5,605 bases of DNA, taken from assembly GCA_964575225.1 (NCBI GenBank), contig CAZNQW010000252.1, positions 1 to 5,605 on the forward strand, written 5' to 3'. This document shows positions 1 through 5,532 of the stretch, piece by piece. Below the pieces are notes generated by a model. The model made no database searches. It saw only the letters and a program-made list of their open reading frames with translations, and had not been told where the DNA came from. The position numbers and the translations under genes were made by a program. The stretch's first letter is position 1; every line of letters starts with the position of its first letter. The DNA comes from CAZNQW01 sp964575225 (GTDB taxonomy: Bacteria; Chloroflexota; Anaerolineae; JAAYZQ01).

Positions 1-26
1 CAACACCTACACGGAGGCGAGAGACA

Positions 27-833
27 TCATGACTCGAGCACTCGCCTCAGGTTTTCGGCCTGGAGAATCTGCGGATCTGCCGCCGAACCGAGGAACGGAC
101 GTACATCGGCGACAATCTGCTCCCATTCCACCGCTTGGAATCGGCTTTGCACGATCCGTCGCCAATTGGCCTCGGTTAACCTCTCCAACTCCCAACCGGT
201 TTGTGCCAGCGCATTGTTAAGCAGGGTCAGGTTCGGGGCAGGCCACTCCGGATCGCTGAGGTACCACAACAGGTCGTATACGTCACGGCCCTTGGTGTAG
301 GGCCGCTGGAGAAGGGCGTGTAACTTTCCTGCCAGGAGAGAGGCCCGATCGTGGTGTTGGAGTTGGAGGATCACATGGCGGCGCACAACAGTGGTTGTCA
401 ACCCTGCGCCGGCTGGCGGATGGGTATCCACTTCGATCTTGACCGCCAACACCTCGTGTTGGTGCGGCGAAAGGCCCAGTTCGTAGAGCAGTCCACGAAA
501 ACGGACAAAAGCGCTATGGACGGTCTTCTGATCGCTGACCTTCAACTCCACCTGGTACCCCTCGTTGGTGAAAGTGGAACGAATGGCCTGGAGGTAGCCA
601 CGAAAATCGTAATCTCCTATGGCTTGCTCAAGGGCAAAGTCCAGATCTTCAGAATAGCGAGCGCTTGCAAAGAGGAAACGAAGAGCCGTGCCTCCGTGAA
701 AGGCCAAAGGGATCATGGCCCCTGCTCGCTGAAGGGCGCCCAAGATCCGCGCCTGCAGGTATTCGCGGGCGATGTTGCGCCCCTGTAGTGGGGTACGTGC
801 CTCATGGGTGATCTGGGCCAAGTAGTCTTTCAC
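27..833 (-). CDS. abiEii: AbiEii-family nucleotidyltransferase toxin
   Basis: 268-residue DNA polymerase beta-like nucleotidyltransferase, the toxin half of an AbiE toxin-antitoxin pair. Visible motifs: HGGTALRFL (46-54) and RYSEDLDF (59-66), the family's GG/GS-x10-DxD active site with D63 and D65 as metal ligands; VKIEVD (131-136), the second conserved block; and GKLHALLQRPYTKGRDVYDLLWY (169-191), carrying the K181-G-R-D-x-x-D signature typical of AbiEii. Length is normal for the family and all motifs are present, so the toxin looks intact. Family members transfer nucleotides to RNA targets such as tRNA acceptor ends and arrest growth; that activity is inferred here. The start is GTG at 833-831, overlapping the antitoxin's TGA as GTGA. 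A GAGGAG at 845-850 lies 11 bases upstream, rather far, so translation is probably coupled to the antitoxin. No other early start is usable; the next Met is residue 40, inside the fold. Confidence 0.93.
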   Translation of the reverse strand: MKDYLAQITHEARTPLQGRNIAREYLQARILGALQRAGAMIPLAFHGGTALRFLFASARYSEDLDFALEQAIGDYDFRGYLQAIRSTFTNEGYQVELKVSDQKTVHSAFVRFRGLLYELGLSPHQHEVLAVKIEVDTHPPAGAGLTTTVVRRHVILQLQHHDRASLLAGKLHALLQRPYTKGRDVYDLLWYLSDPEWPAPNLTLLNNALAQTGWELERLTEANWRRIVQSRFQAVEWEQIVADVRPFLGSAADPQILQAENLRRVLES

Positions 834-1471
834 AGGATTTCATACTCCTCTGCTTCAGCATTGGCCAGTTCGATCACATGCTCTACCGCTCGACACAGCT
901 TGGGACTCGCTGTGCGCGCAGCTTGACTCCGCAGTCGTTCCAGGTCCAGCCGTTCCAGGTTTTGCAGACGCAATTGCCGGAGGTATCCCGGTTCGCCTCC
1001 TCCAGGTTGCAGGTGTACCAGGTCCAGCAGCGCCTTTTCGGCTGTGGCCACAAACGCCTGCTGGTCCTCTGCAACGTCGATCCACCGATAACCAAAGAGC
1101 AGTTCCGTTTTCACGTGGCGGTACTCGTACACGCCCAAAGGGGTGGTCCACCGAGCAGGCCTTGTCGCGCTCACACTGGTTGTCACAGGCACAGCCTCTG
1201 GAATCAATCCATGGTGTGCCAGAGCCGACTGCATGCTGACATACGAGCCACGCACTAGCCGGTTGGCCACCAGAAAGGGGTGAGGGTTGACTTTCCGAAA
1301 CGGTGGCGCCAGGGCATACACGCTGCGCCGCAATTGATAGAGACGTCCTGTGCGGGTCCAGCGCGACAACTGCCTCCGTACGTTGGCCGGATCGAGGTCA
1401 CCGGCAAGGAGCATGCCGGTTTCGAAAACCGGTTCGTCGTCCACGATTTCGAGCAACCGAGAAAATTCCAT
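830..1471 (-). CDS. abiEi: AbiEi-family antitoxin / transcriptional repressor
   Basis: 213-residue antitoxin of the AbiE (type IV) pair. Residues 1-55 look like the N-terminal winged helix-turn-helix: VRRQLSRWTRTGRLYQLRRSVYAL (31-54) has the 'R.L..L...G.L..L.RGVYAL' pattern of AbiEi_4 domains. The C-terminal antitoxin domain follows, with GSYVSMQSALAHHGLIPE (75-92), the PLGVYEYRHV strand region (111-120) and TAEKALLDLVHL (143-154), all family hallmarks. Known family members repress their own promoter by binding inverted repeats and neutralise AbiEii without stable protein contact. The first canonical start in frame is ATG 1471-1469. It has no Shine-Dalgarno and lies 6 bases below a good -10 element, which suggests a leaderless mRNA. 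The gene ends in TGA overlapping the abiEii GTG by four bases, giving a two-gene operon. Open codons continue upstream of the ATG but contain no start codon. Confidence 0.91.
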   Translation of the reverse strand: MEFSRLLEIVDDEPVFETGMLLAGDLDPANVRRQLSRWTRTGRLYQLRRSVYALAPPFRKVNPHPFLVANRLVRGSYVSMQSALAHHGLIPEAVPVTTSVSATRPARWTTPLGVYEYRHVKTELLFGYRWIDVAEDQQAFVATAEKALLDLVHLQPGGGEPGYLRQLRLQNLERLDLERLRSQAARTASPKLCRAVEHVIELANAEAEEYEIL

Positions 1472-1477
1472 GCGGAT

Positions 1478-1506
1478 AGTATGCCACAGATGGCAATTTA
1501 TCGCAA
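1478..1506 (-). promoter_or_regulatory. Predicted abiE promoter, extended -10, leaderless
   Basis: Read on the minus strand, TTGCGA (1501-1506) and CATACT (1478-1483) are separated by exactly 17 bases, and TGG directly precedes the -10, an extended -10 arrangement. Each hexamer matches the sigma-70 consensus at 4 of 6 positions. Only six bases separate the -10 from the abiEi ATG, so initiation would fall at or next to the A of the start codon. The stretch is clearly more AT-rich than its surroundings. It is a pattern match only. Confidence 0.5.
1482..1495. promoter_or_regulatory. Candidate AbiEi operator, TGCCA-N4-TGGCA
   Basis: Perfect 5-bp inverted repeat TGCCA (1482-1486), CAGA spacer, TGGCA (1491-1495), located inside the spacer and the edge of the -10 of the predicted abiE promoter. 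A repressor bound here would block RNA polymerase. AbiEi proteins are known to autoregulate through inverted repeats upstream of their operon, although the characterised ones are longer (about 23 bp). The arms are short, so it is the position rather than the length that makes this persuasive. Confidence 0.45.
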
Positions 1507-1511
1507 CAAAA

Positions 1512-1673
1512 TTAGGCTGCGTTGCTTGGAAGACCGCCGGGCCGGGTCCTGCGGGCGACCACCAACGTATCCGCGCTCAGCCACCGACCCAGCGCGGGGT
1601 CGACCCACCGCGCGCCCATCTGGTACAACCCTATCCCGGCCAGTTGCCGCTGCGGGCAGCGCAAAACACCAGG
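1512..1673 (-). pseudogene. Rhs/YD-repeat core remnant
   Basis: A 53-codon open stretch with no start codon, bounded upstream by an in-frame TAG (1674-1676) and ending at TAA (1512-1514). Bases 1637-1560 encode GIGLYQMGARWVDPALGRW followed by LSADTLV. This matches the signature at the end of the Rhs core domain, usually of the form GLY.YGARYYDP.LGRF.SADT. Rhs proteins are large YD-repeat polypeptides, often secreted or contact-dependent toxins. Only this short piece survives: the long core upstream is missing, and after LV the reading diverges (VARRTRPGG) instead of continuing into the usual 'P..NPQ..NRYSY'. A +1 frame after LV (SPAGPGPAVF) looks slightly more Rhs-like, so a frameshift may lie near 1560. 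The fragment fills most of the gap between the MOSC gene and the abiE promoter and is taken to be a decayed relic. Confidence 0.72.
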
Positions 1674-1687
1674 CTAGGGCTGTCCCC

Positions 1688-2140
1688 CTACCCCTTCACA
1701 ACGACGATCGGATCCCCTTCCTTCACCAATCCGCCGGTGACGACACCGCAGAACACGCCCCTGGTGGGCAGCAGGCTGGTTCCCTGAAAGCTATAGGTAT
1801 GGGAAATCTCGGGCGGCTTGCCCAACTGCTCCACCTCCAGCACCACCTCCTCGCCGACCCGCAAGCGGTCGCCCACCCGGAGGCCGGCGGTATCCAGCCC
1901 CACCGTGCTCAGGTTCTCGGCAAAGCTGCCCGGCACGGCGTCCAGGTCCTTTTCCTGGTTCAGCCGTTCCGTGTCTTCCCAGGCCAGCACGGCAATCTGC
2001 CAGCGATTGGGCACCGGCGGCCCGGCGTGGCTATCGCCCACCAGGCCCCAACCGGCCCGGAACTCGCCCTGGCCCACACTCACCTTTGGTTCCGTCCGCT
2101 GCCCGCTGGCGCAGACGGCTTTGACCCTCGCTTGTGTCAT
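1688..2140 (-). CDS. MOSC-domain protein, last gene of the ECF operon
   Basis: 150-residue stand-alone MOSC domain (molybdenum cofactor sulfurase C-terminal fold). The pattern runs in the expected order: KVSVGQGEFRAGWGLVGDSHAG (19-40), QIAVLAWED (48-56), GSFAENLSTVGLDTAGLRVGDRLRVG (71-96), VLEVEQLGKP (100-109) and LLPTRGVFCGVVTGG (123-137). MOSC domains bind or carry sulfur and pterin/molybdenum-related groups, as in Moco sulfurases, mARC and YiiM. Many relatives have a Cys where this one has P110 (GKPP in place of GKxC); the remaining cysteines are C10 and C131, the latter in VFCGVV. The start is ATG 2140-2138, because GAGGAG stands six bases upstream; an in-frame Met 30 bases further up has no such signal. 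No signal peptide is visible, so it is cytoplasmic. It lies 40 bases below the S component and is probably co-transcribed. The exact reaction is unknown. Confidence 0.88.
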   Translation of the reverse strand: MTQARVKAVCASGQRTEPKVSVGQGEFRAGWGLVGDSHAGPPVPNRWQIAVLAWEDTERLNQEKDLDAVPGSFAENLSTVGLDTAGLRVGDRLRVGEEVVLEVEQLGKPPEISHTYSFQGTSLLPTRGVFCGVVTGGLVKEGDPIVVVKG

Positions 2141-2180
2141 GGTGTTCTCCTCAGTAGAAAAATGCCTCATCCCAATCCGT

Positions 2181-2729
2181 CTATTTCTTTTCGGCCAGAT
2201 AGCTGAAAAAGCCGGCCCGCCGCAGGGCCCTCAACGTCAGCGCGCCCAACAGCCCCCCCAGCGCGCCGAACACCAGATAGCCCACGATCGCTTTGGCCAA
2301 CCCCAGGGCCACAAACCCTACGGGCGCGCCGGTGAGGGCGCCCAGGCCCCACTTGACCAGGAACTTGCAGAAATGACCAAAGGTCGCGGCGATGGCCGCC
2401 ACCACCAGGTTTTCGGGCGCTCGGCCCAGCAAGAGCAGCGCCAGATCGGTGCCCACACCGACCATAATGTACGACAGGAACGTGTTCAGCGCGCCAAAGT
2501 CGCCCATGCCCAAAAAGCCGGCAATGAGCCCCGAGGTGAGGCCCACCAGGCTGGCAGCACCCACTTTGGGTACCACCCCGGCCGCCACAATGACAATGGC
2601 CATCCAGAACACGCCCGAGTGCCCCGACAGTTGCAGCGGCAGCCGCAGGGCGATCTTGGCCACCACGATCAAGGCCGCGAACAGGGCCAGCAAGATCAAC
2701 TGAAACGTGGAAAAGTAGCGTTCTTTCAT
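2181..2729 (-). CDS. ECF transporter S component (substrate-binding membrane subunit)
   Basis: 182-residue very hydrophobic protein with about six membrane segments (roughly 8-28, 38-53, 57-75, 82-101, 107-127, 137-166). Size and topology are those of an energy-coupling-factor S component, the membrane subunit that binds the vitamin, metal or cofactor substrate. Helix 1 contains A15-L-F-A-A19, the AxxxA motif S components use to contact EcfT. GHSGVFWMAIVIVAAGVVPK (36-55), then GLTSGLIAGFLGMGD (63-77), resemble S-component loops between helices. The Lys/Arg-rich end (LRALRRAGFF) should be cytoplasmic. Substrate specificity cannot be assigned; it does not show motifs I recognise from biotin, thiamin, riboflavin, folate or cobalt/nickel subunits. 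The start ATG is preceded by AAAGGA (2736-2741) with six bases between. It follows the SUOX-like gene after a 45-base gap holding two hairpins. The presence of A, T and S in one operon indicates a dedicated transporter. Confidence 0.85.
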   Translation of the reverse strand: MKERYFSTFQLILLALFAALIVVAKIALRLPLQLSGHSGVFWMAIVIVAAGVVPKVGAASLVGLTSGLIAGFLGMGDFGALNTFLSYIMVGVGTDLALLLLGRAPENLVVAAIAATFGHFCKFLVKWGLGALTGAPVGFVALGLAKAIVGYLVFGALGGLLGALTLRALRRAGFFSYLAEKK

Positions 2730-2735
2730 CGTTCG

Positions 2736-2741
2736 TCCTTT
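2736..2741 (-). promoter_or_regulatory. Ribosome binding site of the S-component gene
   Basis: AAAGGA on the minus strand, six bases before the S-component ATG. It begins immediately below the second of two stem-loops, so folding of the leader could influence its accessibility. Confidence 0.6.
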
Positions 2742-2786
2742 GTCTGGCTTGTCAGACCGAACCCCTTATGTCAATTAGGGGTTCGG
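2742..2786 (-). promoter_or_regulatory. Two tandem stem-loops between the SUOX-like and S-component genes
   Basis: Read on the minus strand, the first hairpin has perfect 10-bp arms, CCGAACCCCT (2786-2777) and AGGGGTTCGG (2766-2757), around a 10-base loop. The stop codon of the upstream gene lies at its loop edge. The second has 5-bp arms GTCTG (2757-2753) and CAGAC (2746-2742) around ACAAGC and shares base 2757 with the first. No run of T follows, so an intrinsic terminator is unlikely. An mRNA stability or processing element, or a translational control element for the S-component gene, fits better. Function is inferred. Confidence 0.55.
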
Positions 2787-3263
2787 ATCAATCTCGATCT
2801 TGTCCACGTCCTGCACCCACTCGTCGCGGACGTCCAGCCGCTCCAGCGTCGACACCAGCTTGAGGGTGCCCCGGCCCGACAGATCGAACATCACCCAATT
2901 GTCCGGATCGGCGACCTCGGCCCAGGTCAGCTCCACCGACTTTTCCCGGCTGCTGCTGGTGACCACAATCCGCGTGTCGGGCTTGAGCTTGCTCTCTTTG
3001 ACGTAGAGCAAGAGGATGTCGCGCAGCAACCACCCCTGCTGCGTCTTGCCCTCCTCGGCATCCACAAAGCTCGCCTCCTCCAAGGCAGCCAGGTCATCGG
3101 GCACAAAGCCGGCCTCCAGCTTGCCGTCCCGGTAAATGGGAATGGCGCCCGGCGCCAGCGTCGGCTCCACCGACGAGGTGCGCAGCGCCTCGATGCCCAG
3201 GACGGCCGCCACCAGCAGCACCAGCACGCCGACGGCGATGAGAATTCTCGTTCGTTGCGACAT
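2775..3263 (-). CDS. Membrane-anchored SUOX/molybdopterin-domain-like protein
   Basis: 162-residue protein. MSQRTR precedes one hydrophobic helix (about 8-25), so by the positive-inside rule residues 30-162 face outward. The exposed part resembles a reduced sulfite-oxidase-like (molybdopterin-binding) domain: GWLLRDILLLYVKES (77-91, compare 'GvpLrdLL'), a strand with TRIVVTSSSREKSVELTWAEV (97-117), NWVMFDLSGRGTLKLVST (122-139), and a closing WVQDVDKIEID (149-159), the usual end of that fold. It has no cysteine at all, so the Mo-ligating Cys of true enzymes is missing and catalysis is unlikely; it may bind a ligand or dock the transporter. ATG 3263-3261 follows GGAGG with five bases between, and starts two bases after the EcfT stop. 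The anchor has no lipobox cysteine. Being coding is nearly certain; the fold call is moderate, from pattern memory only. Confidence 0.72.
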   Translation of the reverse strand: MSQRTRILIAVGVLVLLVAAVLGIEALRTSSVEPTLAPGAIPIYRDGKLEAGFVPDDLAALEEASFVDAEEGKTQQGWLLRDILLLYVKESKLKPDTRIVVTSSSREKSVELTWAEVADPDNWVMFDLSGRGTLKLVSTLERLDVRDEWVQDVDKIEIDPNP

Positions 3264-3265
3264 CG

Positions 3266-3994
3266 TCACCTCCACAGAATCAACGTGACCATCACCAACA
3301 CCGCGCCGGCCAAAAGCGCTCCGTCGAGCCAACCCATCGCCAGTTGGCGGTAGGGCCGGCGCATGGGCGAGTCGAACCCGCGGGCGTAGGCCGCCTCGGT
3401 CATGGCCCAGGCGCGCTTGGTGGTCATCACCACCGCCGGCACGGCCAGCGACACCAGGTCGCGCAAAGTAGCCACCAGATCCCGCCAGCCCGTCGGCTGC
3501 GACCAGGCGCCGCGGGCTCGCTGCGCCTCGCGGATCGACCGCCACTCGTCGTCCAGCAACCCGACGCTCTGAAAGGCCAGACTGATGCTGAAGGCATAGC
3601 GATGGGGTACCCGCATCCATTCCAGCGCCAAGCGCAGCTCGGCCGGCGTGGTGGTGGCAAAAAACAGCGAAAAGGCCCCAGCCAGCAGGACCAGCCGCAA
3701 CGTGATAATGAGCGCCAGATCCAACGACACAAAGATCCAGTCGACCACGAACAGAACCAGCAGCACCCACTTGAGCCGCCACACCTGCCGAGCGGCCTCG
3801 GGCAGCAACCGCGCCCAAAGGAGCAAAAAGAAATACAGGACCATAAAGACGGCCAGCTTTTCCAGACTCAGCATCACCGCCAGCGACGCGCACAGGCTCA
3901 GCGCCAACTTGGTGCGCGGATCGACCCGGCGCAGCGGCGAATTCTCCACCAGCGCCAGGCTGCGCACCCGGCCCACCCCTCCCAGGCGGATCAC
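3266..3994 (-). CDS. ecfT: ECF transporter transmembrane coupling protein EcfT
   Basis: 242-residue integral membrane protein that links the ATPases to the S component. Visible features: the N-terminal DPRTKLAL (25-32), hallmark of the EcfT/CbiQ family; hydrophobic helices near 29-60, 75-115 and 223-240; and two ARG motifs, QRARGAW (158-164) and AYARGFDSP (202-210), in the cytoplasmic coupling helices that contact the ATPase grooves. The FQSVGLLDDEWRSIREAQRARG stretch (141-162) is the usual first coupling region. The start is GTG 3994-3992: it overlaps the EcfA stop as GTGA and has GGGAGG six bases upstream. A GTG at 4021 would extend it by nine residues but lacks this signal. The stop lies two bases before the SUOX-like ATG. 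Length is ordinary for the family and nothing appears truncated. Confidence 0.93.
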   Translation of the reverse strand: MIRLGGVGRVRSLALVENSPLRRVDPRTKLALSLCASLAVMLSLEKLAVFMVLYFFLLLWARLLPEAARQVWRLKWVLLVLFVVDWIFVSLDLALIITLRLVLLAGAFSLFFATTTPAELRLALEWMRVPHRYAFSISLAFQSVGLLDDEWRSIREAQRARGAWSQPTGWRDLVATLRDLVSLAVPAVVMTTKRAWAMTEAAYARGFDSPMRRPYRQLAMGWLDGALLAGAVLVMVTLILWR

Positions 3995-5421
3995 GGCGCG
4001 CCTCCCGGGGCATGCACCCACGGCGGCACGGAAAGCCCCAGCTTGGCCCAGGCGGCGCCGTCCTTGAGTACTGCGGCGGGCGGGCCATCGGCCACAAACC
4101 CATCGGAGCCCAGCAGCAACAGGCGGTCGGCCTCAGCCGCCAGGGGTAGGTCGTGGGTCGTGACGATGACCCACTGCCCGGCATCGGCCAGGGCCCTCAT
4201 CAGGCGGACCAACATCGCCTTGTGAACCGCATCCTGCCCCAACGACGGCTCGTCCAGCAGAATCCCGTGGCGCGGGCGGCGCATCAACACCGTCGCCAAC
4301 GCCACCCGTTTCTTTTCGCCTTCGCTTAACAGCAGGGGCGGCACCTCTTCGTAGCGGGCCAGCCCCAGCGCTGCCAGCAGCCAGCCATACAGATCCAGGT
4401 CCGGGTCGCTCACGCGGAACAGGATCTCTTCCCGAACGGTGGCGTTAAACAGTTGAAGATCGGCGTTCTGATAGACCAGTCCCAGGTCCGGTTTAGAGCC
4501 ATTGATCCGGATCGCGCCCTCGTGCTTTTGCAGGCAGGCCAGCGCCCGCAGCAGCGTGGTCTTGCCCACGCCGTTGCGCCCCACCACCGCCACCACCTGC
4601 CCCGCTTCCAGGCCAAAGCTCAGATCGCGGAGGATCGGCCGCCCGCCCAACGACACGTTCAGCCCCGTAACCTCCAGGCGGCCCGCGCCCGATGCCACCG
4701 GTTGCAGGCTCAGCGCCAGGGCCTCGGTTCCCTGGGGCGTCGGACCGTCGAGAGACAGGGTGCGCAATCCCGGGATCGAGTGCAGGTACTCGGCGCGATG
4801 CTCGCAGACCACCAGGGTGGTGCCGGCATCGGCCAAGTCGCCCAGGTGAGCCACCAACTCGGCGGCTGCCGTGCCGTCCAGCATCGACAGCGGCTCGTCC
4901 AGCACCAACACCGCCGGCTGCCGGGCCGTGATGGCCGCCAGGGCCAGCTTTTGCTGCTCGCCGCCCGATAGCGACTGGGGCGAGCGGTCGGCCATCGCCC
5001 TCAGGCCAAAGCGGCCCAGCGTCGCCTCCAATCGCTCGGCGATGACGTCGCGGGGCAGTCCCAGATTCTCCAGGCCAAAGACCACCTCTTCTTCCACCGA
5101 GTGGGCCAGCATCTGCGCCGCCGGGTTTTGAAACACCAGTCCGGCGTGTTCGGCCAACTGCCACAGGGGGGTATCCCGAGTGCGCAGCCCGTCCAGCCAC
5201 ACATCCCCTTCCAATGTGCCGTGGTACAGGTGGGGGATCAGACCGGTCAGGCAGCGGGCCAGCGTGCTCTTGCCACAGCCCGATGGACCGGCCACCAGCC
5301 ACCGCTCGCCGGCCTGCAAGTCGCGTGTAATGGGCGCCAGCCCGTGATCGTGTTGGGGGTAGCGAAAGGAAATTCCTTCCGCGCGCACAATACTTGTCAT
5401 GGCTCTGTTCTGCTCACCCAT
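3991..5421 (-). CDS. ecfA: Fused double-ATPase ECF subunit (EcfA1-EcfA2 type)
   Basis: 476-residue ABC ATPase with two nucleotide-binding domains in one chain; it powers uptake from the cytoplasmic side. Domain 1 (about 8-240): Walker A GPSGCGKST (45-53), Q98 in VFQNPAAQM, signature LSGGEQQ (151-157), Walker B VLVLDEP (171-177), switch H208. Domain 2 (about 248-460): Walker A GRNGVGKTT (281-289), Q318 in VYQNADLQLF, signature LSEGEKKR (365-372), Walker B GILLDEP (386-392), H423 in TTHD. The VFQNP and VYQN Q-loops are typical of ECF/Cbi ATPases. All catalytic residues are present in both halves; only the second signature departs from LSGG. Start: ATG 5421 has GAGG three bases upstream; ATG 5400, seven codons later, begins a textbook N-terminus (MTSIVRAEG) but has no clear Shine-Dalgarno, so either is possible. 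A longer frame to 5562 only translates repeats. The stop overlaps the ecfT start. Confidence 0.94.
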   Translation of the reverse strand: MGEQNRAMTSIVRAEGISFRYPQHDHGLAPITRDLQAGERWLVAGPSGCGKSTLARCLTGLIPHLYHGTLEGDVWLDGLRTRDTPLWQLAEHAGLVFQNPAAQMLAHSVEEEVVFGLENLGLPRDVIAERLEATLGRFGLRAMADRSPQSLSGGEQQKLALAAITARQPAVLVLDEPLSMLDGTAAAELVAHLGDLADAGTTLVVCEHRAEYLHSIPGLRTLSLDGPTPQGTEALALSLQPVASGAGRLEVTGLNVSLGGRPILRDLSFGLEAGQVVAVVGRNGVGKTTLLRALACLQKHEGAIRINGSKPDLGLVYQNADLQLFNATVREEILFRVSDPDLDLYGWLLAALGLARYEEVPPLLLSEGEKKRVALATVLMRRPRHGILLDEPSLGQDAVHKAMLVRLMRALADAGQWVIVTTHDLPLAAEADRLLLLGSDGFVADGPPAAVLKDGAAWAKLGLSVPPWVHAPGGAP

Positions 5422-5440
5422 CAACCTCGCCCCATCGGCG

Positions 5441-5470
5441 ATTTGTACGGGCCGGTTTGAAACCGGCCCC
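5441..5470. repeat. Interspersed palindromic repeat, copy 1
   Basis: TTTGTAC is followed by perfect 10-bp arms GGGCCGGTTT (5449-5458) and AAACCGGCCC (5460-5469) around a central G. As RNA or cruciform it would form a 7-bp G/C stem with a TTTGAAA loop. An outer 8-bp inverted repeat, TGTACGGG (5444-5451) and CCCGTACA (5492-5499), encloses it. It resembles REP-like short palindromes scattered in GC-rich environmental genomes; genome-wide copy number cannot be judged here. Confidence 0.75.
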
Positions 5471-5532
5471 AACCCAATGCGTCCCCGAGCCCCCGTACAG
5501 GCAGGCGCGGGTGACGGGGTAGAAGCACGGCA

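Noticed and set aside
29..220. Plus-strand 63-codon frame with GGAGG upstream
   Set aside because: It is antisense to the 3' end of abiEii, the spacing from GGAGG is 11 bases, and the product resembles nothing known.
1472..1577. AbiEi reading frame extending about 35 codons upstream of the ATG
   Set aside because: The frame is open back to a TGA near 1577 but has no ATG, GTG or TTG in frame after TCG-CCC, and it crosses the promoter and the Rhs remnant.
1675..1690. Terminator after the MOSC gene (TAGGG...CCCTA)
   Set aside because: The stem is only five pairs, includes the stop codon, and no T run follows on the minus strand.
2141..2170. Earlier MOSC start at 2170
   Set aside because: There is no ribosome binding site before it, whereas GAGGAG with ideal spacing precedes the ATG at 2140.
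1818..3353. Plus-strand open frame of 511 codons, antisense to MOSC, S-component and SUOX-like genes
   Set aside because: Its product is rich in Gln, His, Arg and Pro with no recognisable domain, the usual appearance of an antisense frame in GC-rich DNA, and it spans several well-supported genes and their start signals.
3995..4021. Earlier GTG start for EcfT at 4021
   Set aside because: GTG at 3994 has GGGAGG six bases upstream and the GTGA overlap with the ecfA stop; the added nine residues (GACPGRRA type) do not fit EcfT N-termini.
3264..4184. In-frame upstream extension of the SUOX-like protein to 469 residues
   Set aside because: The extra part is antisense-quality Gly/Arg/Ala-rich sequence out of frame with ecfA and ecfT, which occupy the same DNA. 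A clear GGAGG and ATG at 3263 define the real start.
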